A DNA stretch of 64,000 nucleotides from assembly GCF_000006565.2 (NCBI RefSeq), contig NC_031477.1:3628043-3692042 (forward strand), read 5' to 3'. Shown here in pieces: positions 12,210-25,100 of this stretch (position 1 is its first letter; every line of letters starts with the position of its first letter). The DNA comes from Toxoplasma gondii ME49 (Eukaryota > Apicomplexa > Conoidasida > Eucoccidiorida > Sarcocystidae). The position numbers and the translations under genes were made by a program. The notes under the pieces were generated by a model. It was not told the origin of the DNA and did not search any database. It saw nothing but the letters and a program-made list of their open reading frames with translations.

Positions 12210-15200
12210 TCAGTTGAGCAGTCTGCCGAGCATGTCGATGTGGGCGAAAGGCAGTGTGGCGTTTTGCGCCATGAGGGACGGAGCAACGATTTCCTCCGGA
12301 GTTGTGAGGCCGTAGGCGCGAGGCGCAGAGGTCTCGTGAATCATCTCGGGATTCAGCTTTCCGTCTTTCAGGAATTCCTTGCCCATGAGTTTTTGGTGCC
12401 ACTCAATCATGAAGTCGATCGACGGCGTCGGGACGTCCATCTGCTCGGCAATGTCTTTCAACACGCACAAGCCGAACGGGATGTCTTCGTTGAACAAACG
12501 ACCGTTGACAGCGGGGACGTAGCCGCCTGAGAAACGATTCAGAAAAACAACGCAGCAGACCGCTCAAGATCCGGAAGGTGGCCACAGTCCAGAAAAACGC
12601 GCGGGGACGCAATGCAGAAGCATCGAGGGTCTTCCGAATGCACGAGAGCCGGAGAAAACGTGTCAGAACCTGTGTCTCTTTCAACAGGAGTCTGCACTGC
12701 TTCCTTGGATCGACATTGCGAGAAGCTTTAAAGGGCAGCGAACCATTAGAGACTCGATCCCTTGGTGCTGAAAAGCAACGAAGTTCGGCCGAGACTCCGA
12801 GCCAGGCGTCTACTGGGTTCGAGCCACTCTAAGCAGCTGCACCGTCGCGAAGCGTCACTTTCCGCGGAAAAAACTCAAGAACAGTCACTGATTTTCCCTC
12901 GTGGGTCGCCCGACCGAGAATATACACAGATCCGCTATCACTTGAAAGGAGAACCATGACTGGATCGGTACCTTCGACTTTCGTCGCTGGAGTTCTGCAG
13001 CCTGCGTAGCCGCGGTTGGTGGCAAACACCGTCTGAAGCGTGGAGGTGTCTTTGACGTCAGCGCCTAAAAAGGGGGACCGAATAAAAAGAGAAAAACAAA
13101 CGCCTTCTACACCTCTTTCCCTCCACGTTTCACCCATGCTGACGCAAAAGAACTGGGATCCGGCGAACACAGACCTTCAAGATCTTAAAGATGCCGTCCA
13201 ACTCGCCGTATAGCACAGACAGAACCTCACGCGCAACCCAGAGCATCTGAACCGAATCTACAGCGACGCAGCACTTCTACTCCTTCGAACAAATCCGGAG
13301 ATGGCTAGTTTCAGAACAAGGGCAAGACCAGATAGCAATGGAGTCGATTTCAAGATGTGTGTCGAGTGTGGTGTAGGAACTGCAACCGCGTGGACAGGCA
13401 CCTCGCGCCACTTCACTGGAGAAAACCGGAAGTACCGTTGTTCCAGAGAACCCCAGATCTGCTCCATGCATGCGCATGCATGCAAATATATACACATGCA
13501 CGCATGTGTGGGTGGGTTTCGCACGTTTTTTGAGTCGGTGCCTTTATGAAAAGGGGAACAGCTGATTCCAGGAGTATTCGACAGTCGAGTGGTACTTAAG
13601 TGGCAGACTCGAGTTCTAAGAAAGTTTTCAGATCTTCTGAAGAACTCCCAACAACTTTCTTGGTCCACCGAGTCGAGTTCAGGCGGGCAAGAACGATTTA
13701 CCGTAGTGCTTGATGACGCGCTCCTTGATGGGGAGGACGCTGGAGAGGTCGAGTTCAGGGAAGCGCGCTGTGAGAGCCTTTTTGATGGCTTGGAGTTCCG
13801 TGCTGAGTTTCTCGAGCCACTCGGCAGACATCTCGTCGAACTGGTTGTACAGACCCCACTGGATCTCGTCTTCCTTCATCGGCGTCTTTCCGTCCCACTT
13901 GTGAAAAATCGAGTAATACCTGAAGAATGAAACGCAAACTGCATTGTTGCACAGCCTTTTCTCGTCACCTTTCCACGTCAGAGCACGCGCACCCCTGACA
14001 GGTGCAGGTGTACGTACACACAACTGCAAGCAGCGGCAGCGGGCGCAGGGATGTGGGTGCGGTTTTTTCACAACGCACTCACAGGGCCGACTTCGTGTTT
14101 TAGAAGAGATAAAGGTAGGTCCACTAGAGACTCAGACGCTTGTTGTGCCGATCCGAAGGCGACTGTGACCGAGGTGGAACATATCGCTTCGTCAAGGGGA
14201 AACAGGGCCATCCAGCACTGCCGGGTCATGGATTCTCAGTGCGCGGCTCGCAGCCGTTTCCACTCTCGAATCTTGGACTTTTTCAAGGATTCCCCCGAGA
14301 TGTCACCGCCACTCGTACACGTTCACGTCTGCGGAATTACGGACATTTTGACTGGAGACTCTGCAAAAACATTTTTAGAGCATTGAAAAAAGTTACCTGG
14401 CAGGATGGATGATCTGATTGCTTGGACTCAGCGTGATGGCCATGAAGTTCGGGAGCAAGCGGCAAGGCATGTCGAAGAGCAAGCTGATGAGCAGACGTAC
14501 AGGCTGGCCCATGTTTCCAGGGACAACTGTTGCCTGCCAAAGAAAAAAACGAATCTCTCGACGCATATGCAGATCCCCCACTTAGAGACAGGCATCCATC
14601 TTGACGTCTTTTTCAGGGAAAGGAACGGCGGGTGCTTTCTCGCCGAGACTCTTCAGATACCGCTAGGTGTCTAGGCACATGCAAGACTGAACAAGACTGG
14701 CATTTGAAGACATCGCGTAACAGAGAAGGGTCTGTCTGCGTCGTCGCATGCGCTGCAGGTCTTCGCCTTGCATTTTTCCAGAAAGACTGGGAGTCAGTAA
14801 ACACTGAATACGCGCGCGCGCAGATACACCGACGGCTACCGGGACACTCTGAAGTCAGTGCAGATCTCTACAGGGGCAGACAGCGGTGGAAAAACGCCTA
14901 CGTTTAGGAAGTCTTTTGGACCGATGAGTTCGACGGCAGAGCCGTACTGGATGATGCGGCAAAGCCAAGGGAGGTTCTGCAAGGCGAAGTAGCATCCCAG
15001 GTTCTTGCGACAGTCTTCCGCTTCGAAGGCCTTCAGCATTGCCCAGTCGAAGCCTCCTGAAAGCAAAAAAAAGAAAAAATCGACGTCGCCCTTCTCTGAG
15101 TTGTAAAGAAGCACGCGCGAAATCCCAAAAGAAACAGGGAACACGTTGAAGGACAAGAGAAAGCTGAGGTGGAAACAGAGACAAAGTCTTGATCCAGTAA

Positions 15201-16847
15201 AGACAACACAGCGTACGGAATAAGAATGCTACACACGAATGCATGCGTCTCCGTTTTGAGGGAAACAAAGGGGGACAACAGCTTCAGAGATGCCGGTACA
15301 CAAGTGGAGTCTCACAGAAGAAAACCTTTCTTCACGCATGGGCAACTCCATATGCTCACATATCTGGTCAACTCTATACATACACACACGAGAATCTCTA
15401 TTTCCATCCGTTTACAGGTACATGTTATGCGTATACGAATAGTTGTTATGAACGACTTGCGTCTTTCAGAAAAAACTGCACGTTCTGGGCAGCGAGACAT
15501 ACCCTGGCCGAAGGCAGTCCCGATAATGCCGCCAGCTTTCAGGTGGTGACGAATCTTTTCGAGAAGGGGGAAGTGTGCATTTGCGGGTGCACAGATGAGG
15601 CACAGATCAGCCTCGGGGACAACTTCCGCGGGGTCGGAGGAGACCCTAAAAGCACAATTTGGAGACAAAAGCGGCAGAAAAGGATGGACGGAACAACTCT
15701 GTTGTTCTCCGGTGGCCGTCGACTTCAAACAGGAGAAGCCCCATCAGAAAGAACACCGAAAGGATATATCTATACGCAAGAAAGGAAACATAGACACACA
15801 TCCATAATCCTATATATATATCTAAGTGTAGACTTTCACGTGCAAGAGTAAGGAAGCAGAGCATTGGTTGAAGTGCGACAAGTCTTTTCGGGAGAGTCTG
15901 GTCTTCCCAGTTGGACGACTTACGCGTTGACCCTGCCGGTGATCGAACCCAAGTGGTCCCAGCGGCAGATCTTGGTCTCGAGGCGGATTTCCTTTTGCCA
16001 TCTGGAAAGAAATTGAGCAAGGCACAAGATGCAAAGGTCGGGAGCGCGTGGAACTCAAGATTTTCTTGCAGACACACAGAGCTAGCCGTCCTCCACGACA
16101 GACACGCCGTTCGAGTCCCTCTTTCCGACCTGAGCGCTTTCGCCTACACCGAAAGAATTTACTAGCAACCAAGCGACGCGGGCAATCGCTTTAGTGCCTG
16201 GGGAAACGACGCCACAGCGGCGTTCTTTCCTCGTGCAGCAAGATGTGTGAACGGCGTCGAGTGGAGGCATTCCGGACGTTCAAAACGCCAGACCGAGGCG
16301 TTGGCGTCCTTGGAAAAGCCAGAGAGGAGCACAAACCGCGCTCTTGCACAAGTCTTCATCGTTTCGAGTTCGGGGAGAACGGCCTCCCGGCAAACGGACT
16401 TCCTGTGTGTGCCCGGCGGGATGCAGCTGTCCGCGAATCCAGGGACCAGCGCACGGCACATGTGTAGGGGAAGCAAAAGATTCACCTCCAGATTCAGGTC
16501 GCCTTCTGTCCAGGAGATCCAGTAGGGCAGAACGCACGGTTTCCCCGAGTTCCGAGCGACTTCCTAGCCAGGTGCGCCACCCCCCAGGTGTACATACACC
16601 GGGCGCGCCGGGTGCTCCCATGCGGACTTCGGACTCCAGACCACGGTTTTTTCTGGATTTTCCCGCTGAAGCGCGCTTACTTTTCTGGCTGGCGAGTCAA
16701 CACGTTCACTCGCACGTTCTTGTGAGCCTGGCCGAGCCAGGCGGCGACTGCGTGGGCACTGTTTCCTCCGCCGCAGACGCAAACCGTCAGCAGAGGCGAC
16801 TTTGTGCGAGCAGCAACGCCGGCAGCAACGGGGGAAGGAGCGCCCAT
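12210..16847 (-). CDS. opine (octopine/nopaline) dehydrogenase family enzyme
   Basis: Eight exons that join in phase: 16847-16681, 16001-15924, 15645-15503, 15056-14902, 14533-14397, 13919-13702, 13064-12972, 12526-12210; 435 residues. All introns are GT-AG. The N-terminus has a Rossmann nucleotide-binding motif, TVCVCGGGNSAHAVAAWLG, with GGGN at residues 26-29. Next come the DLCLICAPANAH strand and, at about residue 220, SNQIIHPARYYSIFHKWDG. His224 in IIHP matches the conserved histidine of the octopine dehydrogenase helical domain. The C-terminal exon continues the all-helical substrate domain (WHQKLMGKEF). Family members reductively condense an amino acid with a 2-oxo acid using NAD(P)H. 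The true substrates cannot be read from sequence. No signal peptide or peroxisomal tail is visible, so a cytosolic place is likely. A ketopantoate reductase or glycerol-3-phosphate dehydrogenase relative would share the N-terminal fold but not the His-containing helical domain. Confidence 0.88.
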
Positions 16848-19153
16848 TTTGGATTTGCAGGAAGAGCGTCCTCTCCGGAACAAACAAACAGATTGGCGAC
16901 CGCACACGACATGAACAACACGGACACAAAAGACAAATCTGCCCGCACAGTTCTTGGCTGCAGACTAGCCCCGTTGCCAGGCGAACGTGGAAGACAAGCA
17001 AGCGACCTCTGTCTCGCCAGGGGCCAGCCGCCCGCGCAGCGGACGCCTTTGCCAGCGCCAAAAAGATGAGGAGGAGGGGGGAGGGGGGTGTAAGAATCGA
17101 TCCCACGACTGTCGGAAACGGGGTTGTGGTGGAAGTTGCGAGGAACGAAGCTTTCGCGGGAAAAACTGTTGACGTCAGTTGGACGCTCCTGATCGCACGA
17201 GCATCTGAACAGTCGTTTTCTCTCGCTGTTAAGTTTGATAGCGGCAGTCCATGCAGGTTATGTCGAGAACCCAACAAACGTGGAACCACAGGTCATACAC
17301 GAGAGTGAAATCCATTACTTTCGCTGTCTAGGCAGTCTCGAAGAAGTCCCAGTGCAGACGGCAAAACACTAGAAAGACGGCAGAAGAGCCGAAGTTTCGC
17401 AAGTCGACGTTTCAGAGAAAACTCAAGACACTGTGCACACACAAACGCAAGGGGCATGTCGCAACAGAAAAGTCAGGAGTTGCCCCGAAAAAGACGAGGA
17501 ACCGAGGAGCGAAGAAAGCGGGGAAACCGTAAACGTCTGAGGAAGAATGGGAGCGCAACCGATCAGCCGTCTGCCAGAAAAAACCTGTGCTGGTGAGGAA
17601 AAATCTCTGCTTCATCCAACGCCACGCCACACGTGTCTCTGCAAATGCCAAGCCCCAAGGCATGCTTCTTCGATGTGATGCACGAACGGAAAGATCTTGT
17701 GTGAAGCTGAGGCGAGGACAGGGCAACCATCCAGTTTGCAGAAAAAGACAGAGAAACAAAAAGAAGAGAAGGAGGTGCCGAGCGCCGAGAGGGAAGTCGG
17801 CGGATCTCCTGGAGCCCGGAAAGACGCATTTTCGTCTAGTGGCAGGCAGCCCTTTACTAGCTGCACCTAAAATACCCTATTTACAACCGGAGTCATGTTC
17901 ATATCTATATACGCACTCATATTTATATATATATATATATGCATGTGCCTCCCATGTATATTTATATATCTTGGTCTATCTCTACTTTCACATTCATACT
18001 TTTTTGTATACATCTCTACAGAGTTGAGTCAGTAGAAGGACGTATAAGCAACCCCACTGCGTATAAGCGGGTGCCCCTTGGTTGTCTCTCCGGAAGCTGG
18101 CGAGACGAACATTTTGTTTCCGTTTCTCTGGCTGTGCATTTGAAGACCGAACGTGGCTTGAGTTTCGCGCTCTGTTCTCTGAGGCGCAACAAAGTCTCGG
18201 GGTCTGCTCTCTCTGCCCCGGGTGTGCTGCGATGCTAAGGCTTCCGAGAGGGCTACGCCGCACGACAGGTCTGTGGCGGGAGAATGCGGTTTTCGGATCT
18301 CGGGGTGAAGCCAAGCGTCTCGACGCTCCTTTTCAGTTCCAGGGAACAGAATTACAATTGCTGAGGGCAGGAGAGCCCGAAGCGCTTCTCTCTGGTGACA
18401 CGGCACATTCACCCGAGAACTCGAAAATTCGTCAGTGGGTCGGAAAAGTCGATCCGAAGCGACGAAACGGGGCGTCGGTACATCTTGCAAATACATCTTG
18501 CAAACGCGGCGTTTCTCTCTGGGCGACAGAACGCTTGAAACAACAGAGACACTCGGAAAGACCAGAGGCGACAGAAAAAAGGGGAGTTCTTCTCCCTCAA
18601 AACGCCCTGTTTCCCCTACCACTGCAGGCACGGGATATCCTGCGAGTGCACCAAGAACCGACGCCTGTCCACAGGGGAACCATTTCCTGTACAATCCCCA
18701 CTAAGGTGCTGCAAATCGCAAACATCTGCAGCCTTTGAGACATAAAACGCTTCTTTTCGAGCGAAAACAAAAGCCCCGCGTCCCCAGCGGCACCGCCAAA
18801 CGGCACAAAGACCAGAGGAAAAAACACAGCTCTGCCTCAAAGAGCTCCCAGAACGCATGCGTGCACTGACGACCAACAAAGTTATCCACACAGACATCTG
18901 GAGTGTGATCGACATCCGCCCCCACAGGTCAACTCGAACAGATCCCTACATGTACAATCACACGTCGATATACATACATATTTCTAGATGCATGTATTTA
19001 TATGGTATATATACGGTAGTTAAATGAACAGTCATTTACAACAAGCTTCTTCCTTTGCAGACGCATGCAATGACACGCGTTTGTATGCGCTAAAAAACCT
19101 TTGGCTTCGTCTTCCAACGTGAAGAAACGCGGCCGGAGGAGACGGCGACGGAA
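16848..19153. other. intergenic, promoter of dehydrogenase and 3' flank of pseudokinase
   Basis: No exon supported. Contains a short (AT)n run near 17925-17940 inside TATATC/TTTATA-rich sequence, and scattered short frames without motifs. The first 300 bases to the right of 16847 would hold the dehydrogenase promoter; the right end holds the 3' UTR of the MORN-SAM-TKL gene. Confidence 0.6.
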
Positions 19154-22100
19154 CTATGTGCCATTCATGAAGTCGATCAGAGCATCCTCTTCAGGCGAGT
19201 TTACCTGAGAAAAAACACAGACGGCGAAAGAAACCCAAGTGAAAATATGCTCTTTTCCACCGTCGACGCTTTTCTTTCACCAGTGTACCTCGCCATCCCC
19301 ATTCGACGCGACCCCCGACATCGGCGATCAAACGCGTTAACACACATGTACGCATGCGCACATTATTTACATATTCGCTCACACCAATTTATGTGCATAT
19401 CCATATCTATATCTACATGCATCTTTATAAACTTACATATATATATATATGCAAACGCTACATACAGATATGTTTGTACATATTATTTGCATGGCTTGTG
19501 TAATGCAGTGACACGAATACATATATATCGCTGTCTATGTCTAGGGCCTTTGAAACGCGAGGTGCACAAAACATGCGTTTGTGTATCCCTTTTAATGTGA
19601 AGGAGAAGTGAGGAACAGACAGGGGACGTTGAGAGGCTTGCAGACGCTCGAGAAGAAGCTTTCTTGCTTTCGTCGATATTTCTTTTCTAAAAAGTGTGTA
19701 CCTCTTCATAGGCACGAGCAATGAGCGAGACAATCTGGTGAAAAGAAGGCCGCAGTCGAGGATCGGGATGTGTACAGCAGCGAATGAGAACCTAAAAAGC
19801 AGAAGACAAAACAAATGCTTTTACATTCGCAGACCACACCCACACTCACATATACACTTACATACGCATTTCTACATATATATATATATATATGTATGTA
19901 TATATATATATATATATATGTATTTGTATAGATATCTGCATGTGCATGGCTAGAAATCTTTGAATGCGTAGATGGTATCTCATAAATATCGGCACACTTT
20001 TACATGCACAGAGGCATACGCATGAATTTAAGTGCAAGCTATCCTGCGTAGGTGGCGGACTGATTCGCTAAAATATATGCATGTATGTATATAAATATAT
20101 ACACATATGTATATATATAAATGTGTATGGTTAGAGACAGGTTGATTGATCGACTTACTCTCAAGGAAAAAGGAACGTGAGGATCGACTTCCGGGAGCAT
20201 ATCTCTGCCGACTGCCACTGCCCCCTGAGAAAGAAATTGGCAGAAACGGAAACTCGAGAAAAACAAGAGTGAAGACGAAGAGAGAGAGAGGAAGAAACGG
20301 AGAGAAGGAGAAGAAAGCAAGCGAAGGGCACAGGGAAAGCGCAGGGTGCCGAGGAAGAGCGATAAAGAGAAGAAAGAGGAAGATTGAGCGGCTTCCGAAA
20401 GACGATTGAACGGCGGCGTTTCGACCTGCAGAGACGAAAAGATGGGAGTCCGTGGAAGCTCCAGAGTCGGCAGAAAAGTGGGCGAGCCTGACAAAAAGAC
20501 TTCCTGTTCGCTTACGATGATTTGAGCTGTGCTCATGAACTGGTGCGGGACGAGGCCGGTCACCTGAAAGAAAGAAATACGAAGACAAATCCAAAGAAAA
20601 ATGCGCGAAACACAGTACCCAAGCGGCAGACAGATCGACTCAGGAGTCAGGACGACTTCACACGGCCAAGCGCATGAAATGTACTTCGTTACACCTGACA
20701 ACCCACTCTGATATGCAAATATATTTATGTCTACCGTGGTGTTGGGGAGTTGGAGTTCGATGAGATTTCGTTGTGAGGCTGCAGAGGACAGAACGAGATT
20801 TCGAGCGCTTGCCTCCAAACGAGACACGACGTCTTACAGACTGGGAGACCACAGGCTCTGAAAACGAATTTACAGATGACAGGAATTTACAGATAAAGAG
20901 GAATTCACAGATAAAGATGAATCTATGTACACAGATGAATAAACAAGCAGAAAGAAGCATTCGCCCAGCTGCAGCGTGCACGCAGACAGGGGGGCGACAA
21001 CGCGGCCTCGGCTGTACATACACCTGCTCAAGGCGCGGAGCAGCAGATTGTCCCGTGGAGCGTACGGAAGCAAGTGAGGAGGAGTTTTGATCAAATGTGT
21101 GTTTCGCTCGGACGCAGAGACGGCTCGACTCACCATTTGCCACAGAATCACTCCGAAAGCGTGGATGTCCGACGCTCCTCGCGTCTGCGGATGAATTTGG
21201 CAGAGGAGTTCCTGGGAGACGAAGGCGAACCGATAGAACCCAATCAAGTGTATAGACACGGCCCAGTGGGAGACGGAACCGGCGCCGCGCGCATGCACGT
21301 GCAGAGGATTGACCCGTTTCCACGTACTCTGCTTTCTGGACAGTTTCGCTGTTTTACGCACCCCAAAAGTTCCGTTTTCTTCCCCCCAACACAACGCATG
21401 GTGTGGTACGACCAAGCAACAGTCTCGCAGAGAAACAGAAGCAACGGAGGAACGGAGGGCATCTAAAATGCAGTGAAGGTTGTTACCTGTCCGCAGCTAT
21501 AGCAGTCAGCCTCTAAGGTTCCCAGTTTGAGAGACTTTTCATCGACACAAATGGAAAAAACAATCGAAAATCCTGGATCCAAAAGGGTGCTACACATCGT
21601 CGTGTACGTGCTAACAAGAAACGTTTCCGGTGCACGGGTCCGATGAGAGCAAAGCCGAGTGGTTTCCATTAAACTCGATCTCTCTCCCTGTCGCTCTCCC
21701 TCTTGTTTTCTGCCTTTCTGCTATGCTGGCAAGCCGTTGTTTCCAACCACGAACTTCTTGTCTCTCCTCGCTTCCCGCCGACGCAGATCTCGGTTCCTTG
21801 TCTCCCTTGTCGTCCTTTGCTTTCCTGTTGTTCTCTTCTGTTCCCTCTTCTTCTGTTGTTGCGTGTTTGTCCTCCCTGGCCCTCCGCTGTTTTTTACGTT
21901 TTCTCTTTCTCTCTTTTCCATTCTTTCTCCACAGTGGTTTTTCGTTTTCGTTCATTCTATTCTTTCATGTTTTGTCTCACCTCTGGCGACGCCCAGTTCG
22001 CGTGTTTCAGCCACAAATCGCTTGAATCTTCTCCTCTGCCACTTGCCGATTCTCGCGCTCTCTGACTGCGCTTCTTTTGCGACTTTGATGACTCTCTTCT

Positions 22101-25100
22101 CGCTGCCCTCGAAGACCTTCCTTCCTCTCTTCTCCCTTCTTCTCCTCGCGTAGATCTTCCCTCGGCTTTCCGCGTTGTATGCGCTGCACTGTCTACGCCA
22201 CTCGAGGCAGAGAAGAGGGTCAGCTGTCTCCTCGGAGTCTGCTGTTTCACGGCTGGAGAGGACAAGCCAAGTGTCTCCTCGAGACAGACGAAGGAGAGCG
22301 CCGGAGAAGCGGCGGCGCGCGCCGACAGAAACGGAGACGGAGGAGAAGAAGGAGACGGCAGAGAGAGCGTCGCACCCCCGCGCTCGAATCGAAGCGACTC
22401 ACAGAACAGCGGAACAGTGGAAGACGCGAAGATCCCTGAGACGCCATCGCCAGCACCTGCTTGCAGCCAGGCGCGACACCACTCGTGCACAGTCGTCGCT
22501 GCTGAAAACAGGGGGAAACAGTCAAAACAAGAGGAAAGTGGAGAAAGAAGAGGGAGAGACCCGCGGGACTGGGCGATGAGGGACGGAGGCGAGACGTGTG
22601 GTTCAATGCATGCGAGGGGAAGAACGAAGCGACAGAAGAGAATGGAAATGCGCAGCTGAGACACAGAATCAGCAAACAGAAACGCCGGAAAGGAAAGGGC
22701 GTCGTGACGAATCCAAATAAGAACAGGGGGAAGCGACCCAGTGTCGCTGCACTGTATTGGACACAGACGCAACTTGAGGAGCTTCAAGCGCTGTACAGAG
22801 AGAGACTGCACATCAACGCTGAGAGATGGACATCCGCACTGAAAGCCAGCCGACCAAGCATATACATATTCATATATACCTATATATATATATATATACA
22901 AATATGAATTTCGATGAGTTTATATATGTTTTCTCAACTACACGTGGATATACGCGTGACTGTACAAGCGTTGACGGATGTGTCATATCTGTTGCGATCT
23001 GATGCTTGAACGCTGTTCCGAGAACAAAGCCAGTCTTAAGTGAAGGATAGCCGCGTCGACTGCGCCTCTGGCTTTCATCTCACCGAGTCCAGTCAGCTGG
23101 GCATTCATCGACTCATCAACCAGGACCTTCCCCGGACGCAGTTGGAGATACGAAATCTGAAAAAGAGAAAAAGTTGATGAAAAAGGAAACCGGTAACCCC
23201 AACACACTTCACATGCAAAGGGTATCCTCGCGTGCATACATACACATATATATTTGTATACGTGCGCATGCACATAATATAGGTATACACGCGCATATAT
23301 CTATATCTATATTGTATATGATATATACATACATATAACGTATATAATGCATATATCTATATATCTATATCTATATATATATATATAAATATATAAATAT
23401 AATATACATATATATATAATGTGAGTAGTGTACGTGTACTGATGTATATAGATACACGCGCGCGGTGACATGTATGTGTCCATGCCTGTATGCGCGTTTC
23501 GAATTTGGTGCATGCATCCATGCACAGGGCGACGCGCGCGATGGGGCCTCTGTCGAGGAGTGGCGGCTTCTGCATCTCTCAGATTTCCAAGTGTGAGGGA
23601 GAGAAGGAGAGAACTTCCAAGAGTAGAAGCAGCGTCGGACTCACGCCTTTTCGTTGGAGATACGCACAGCCGAGAGCAATTCCCCTGCAGGATACACAAG
23701 GCGTCGTGACACTCGAAGTCTGAGCAGAAAAACAAGACGCGAACGAGAGAGGCAGGCAGCGAGAGAAAGACACGAAGAAGACTCCCGCAGCCGTCACTGT
23801 GACAAGACTTCGTCGATGCGGAGGAGAGAAGCGAAGAAAGCAACAGGCATTTGCAGTGCTCAAGAAACGCGACTCGCATGCGCCAAGGGAACTCGAGACA
23901 ACCGGCTACTATCTAGTTGACAAATCAAAAGGAGACACACCGCCTTTGCGACTGGTTTCTCTACGCAGCTTCCCTGCCGTACCGAGCTAAGCGAAGCGAC
24001 GAGTGTATGTCCAAGCGAAACCGGGCGGCAGTAGCTGTGCGCCGGCGCCAATCGTGCTCAAGGCGCCGTCTTTCAAACTCGGCGGATTTCGCTTTCAGGC
24101 CTGTCCTCGGTAAAGCTGCAGACCGCAACTCCGCATTCGGAAACGAAGCAGGCGTAGTCTCGCGTCTGTCTTCAGCATGCATTGCACCTTGTTCTCTTCC
24201 ATGTTGTCTCCCTTGTTCTGTCGTTCCTCTCTCTCCTTCGCGTTCGAGTTCTCTCCCTTGTTCTCTCGTGGTTTCTCCTTCGTTAGGGGAGCGTCGCGCT
24301 ATCCGGCTCCTTCGCTCTTCTCTTCCTGGCGAGGCCGGAAAGCGTCGAGACACCCGACCCGGGAGCAGCCAGCGCGCAGGTCGCGAGGAGGAGAACGCGG
24401 AAGAAATCTCTCCCTGCGCGGCTCCTAGCGCGTCTTCGGTGTCCCGGCAAACGCCGCGCGCAGTCGTCGACGACAGGGCGCATGCAGACCGACTCTCGAC
24501 ACTGCGGCCGCCGAGCGCCTCCGCCGCGTTTCCCTGAGGCTCTTGAAGACGCGCGAAGGTCGCCTTCCCCCCCTCCGAAGAGCGGGGAAGCTCCGAAGAG
24601 ACAGGCGGAGCTGTCGCAGAAGAAGACGAGGAAGAGGAAGAAGACAGCGTGATACGTGAGGTGGATCGGAGAGAAAGAGGAAGGACACAGAGCGGCGAAC
24701 AAGGAGGAAACACGGTGGAGCACTGCGGAGTCTCTCTAGGCTGAAGGGGGAGGGAAACGGCAGGAATGTCAGTGCAACTGCGAGCAGGGGTGAGAGACGA
24801 AGCAGCTGTGTCACATGCGGATCTGTTTGCATGCGCCAGGTCGTTATGAAGACACGAAGGTCTCCATTGGCCTTCTCGTCTTTCCGTTTCCACGTTCCTC
24901 TTCTCGTCTTCTTCGCGCTCCGCCTTCCCTCCCCTCCTCTCTCTGCCTTGCTCAACATTTTTTCTTGCCTCTTCATCCGCTCGGTCTCGCGCCTCGCGTC
25001 CTTCTCGCTTCCCCTCTCTTTCTCTGTCTTCTTCTCTTCCGTCTTTCTCGCTCTCCTGTCGCTGGAGAGTCTCGCTGTCTCCTTGGTCGAGTGTTTGCCG

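Noticed and set aside
11617..12315. 232-codon plus-strand open frame
   Set aside because: It runs antisense into the last exon of the opine dehydrogenase, lacks any family motif and is probably a composition artefact.
20740..20860. Possible extra pseudokinase exon near 20790 (Ser/Asn/Thr-rich)
   Set aside because: Joining 21134 directly to 20563 gives the expected LWQMVTGLVPHQF kinase sequence, while including this stretch breaks the phase.
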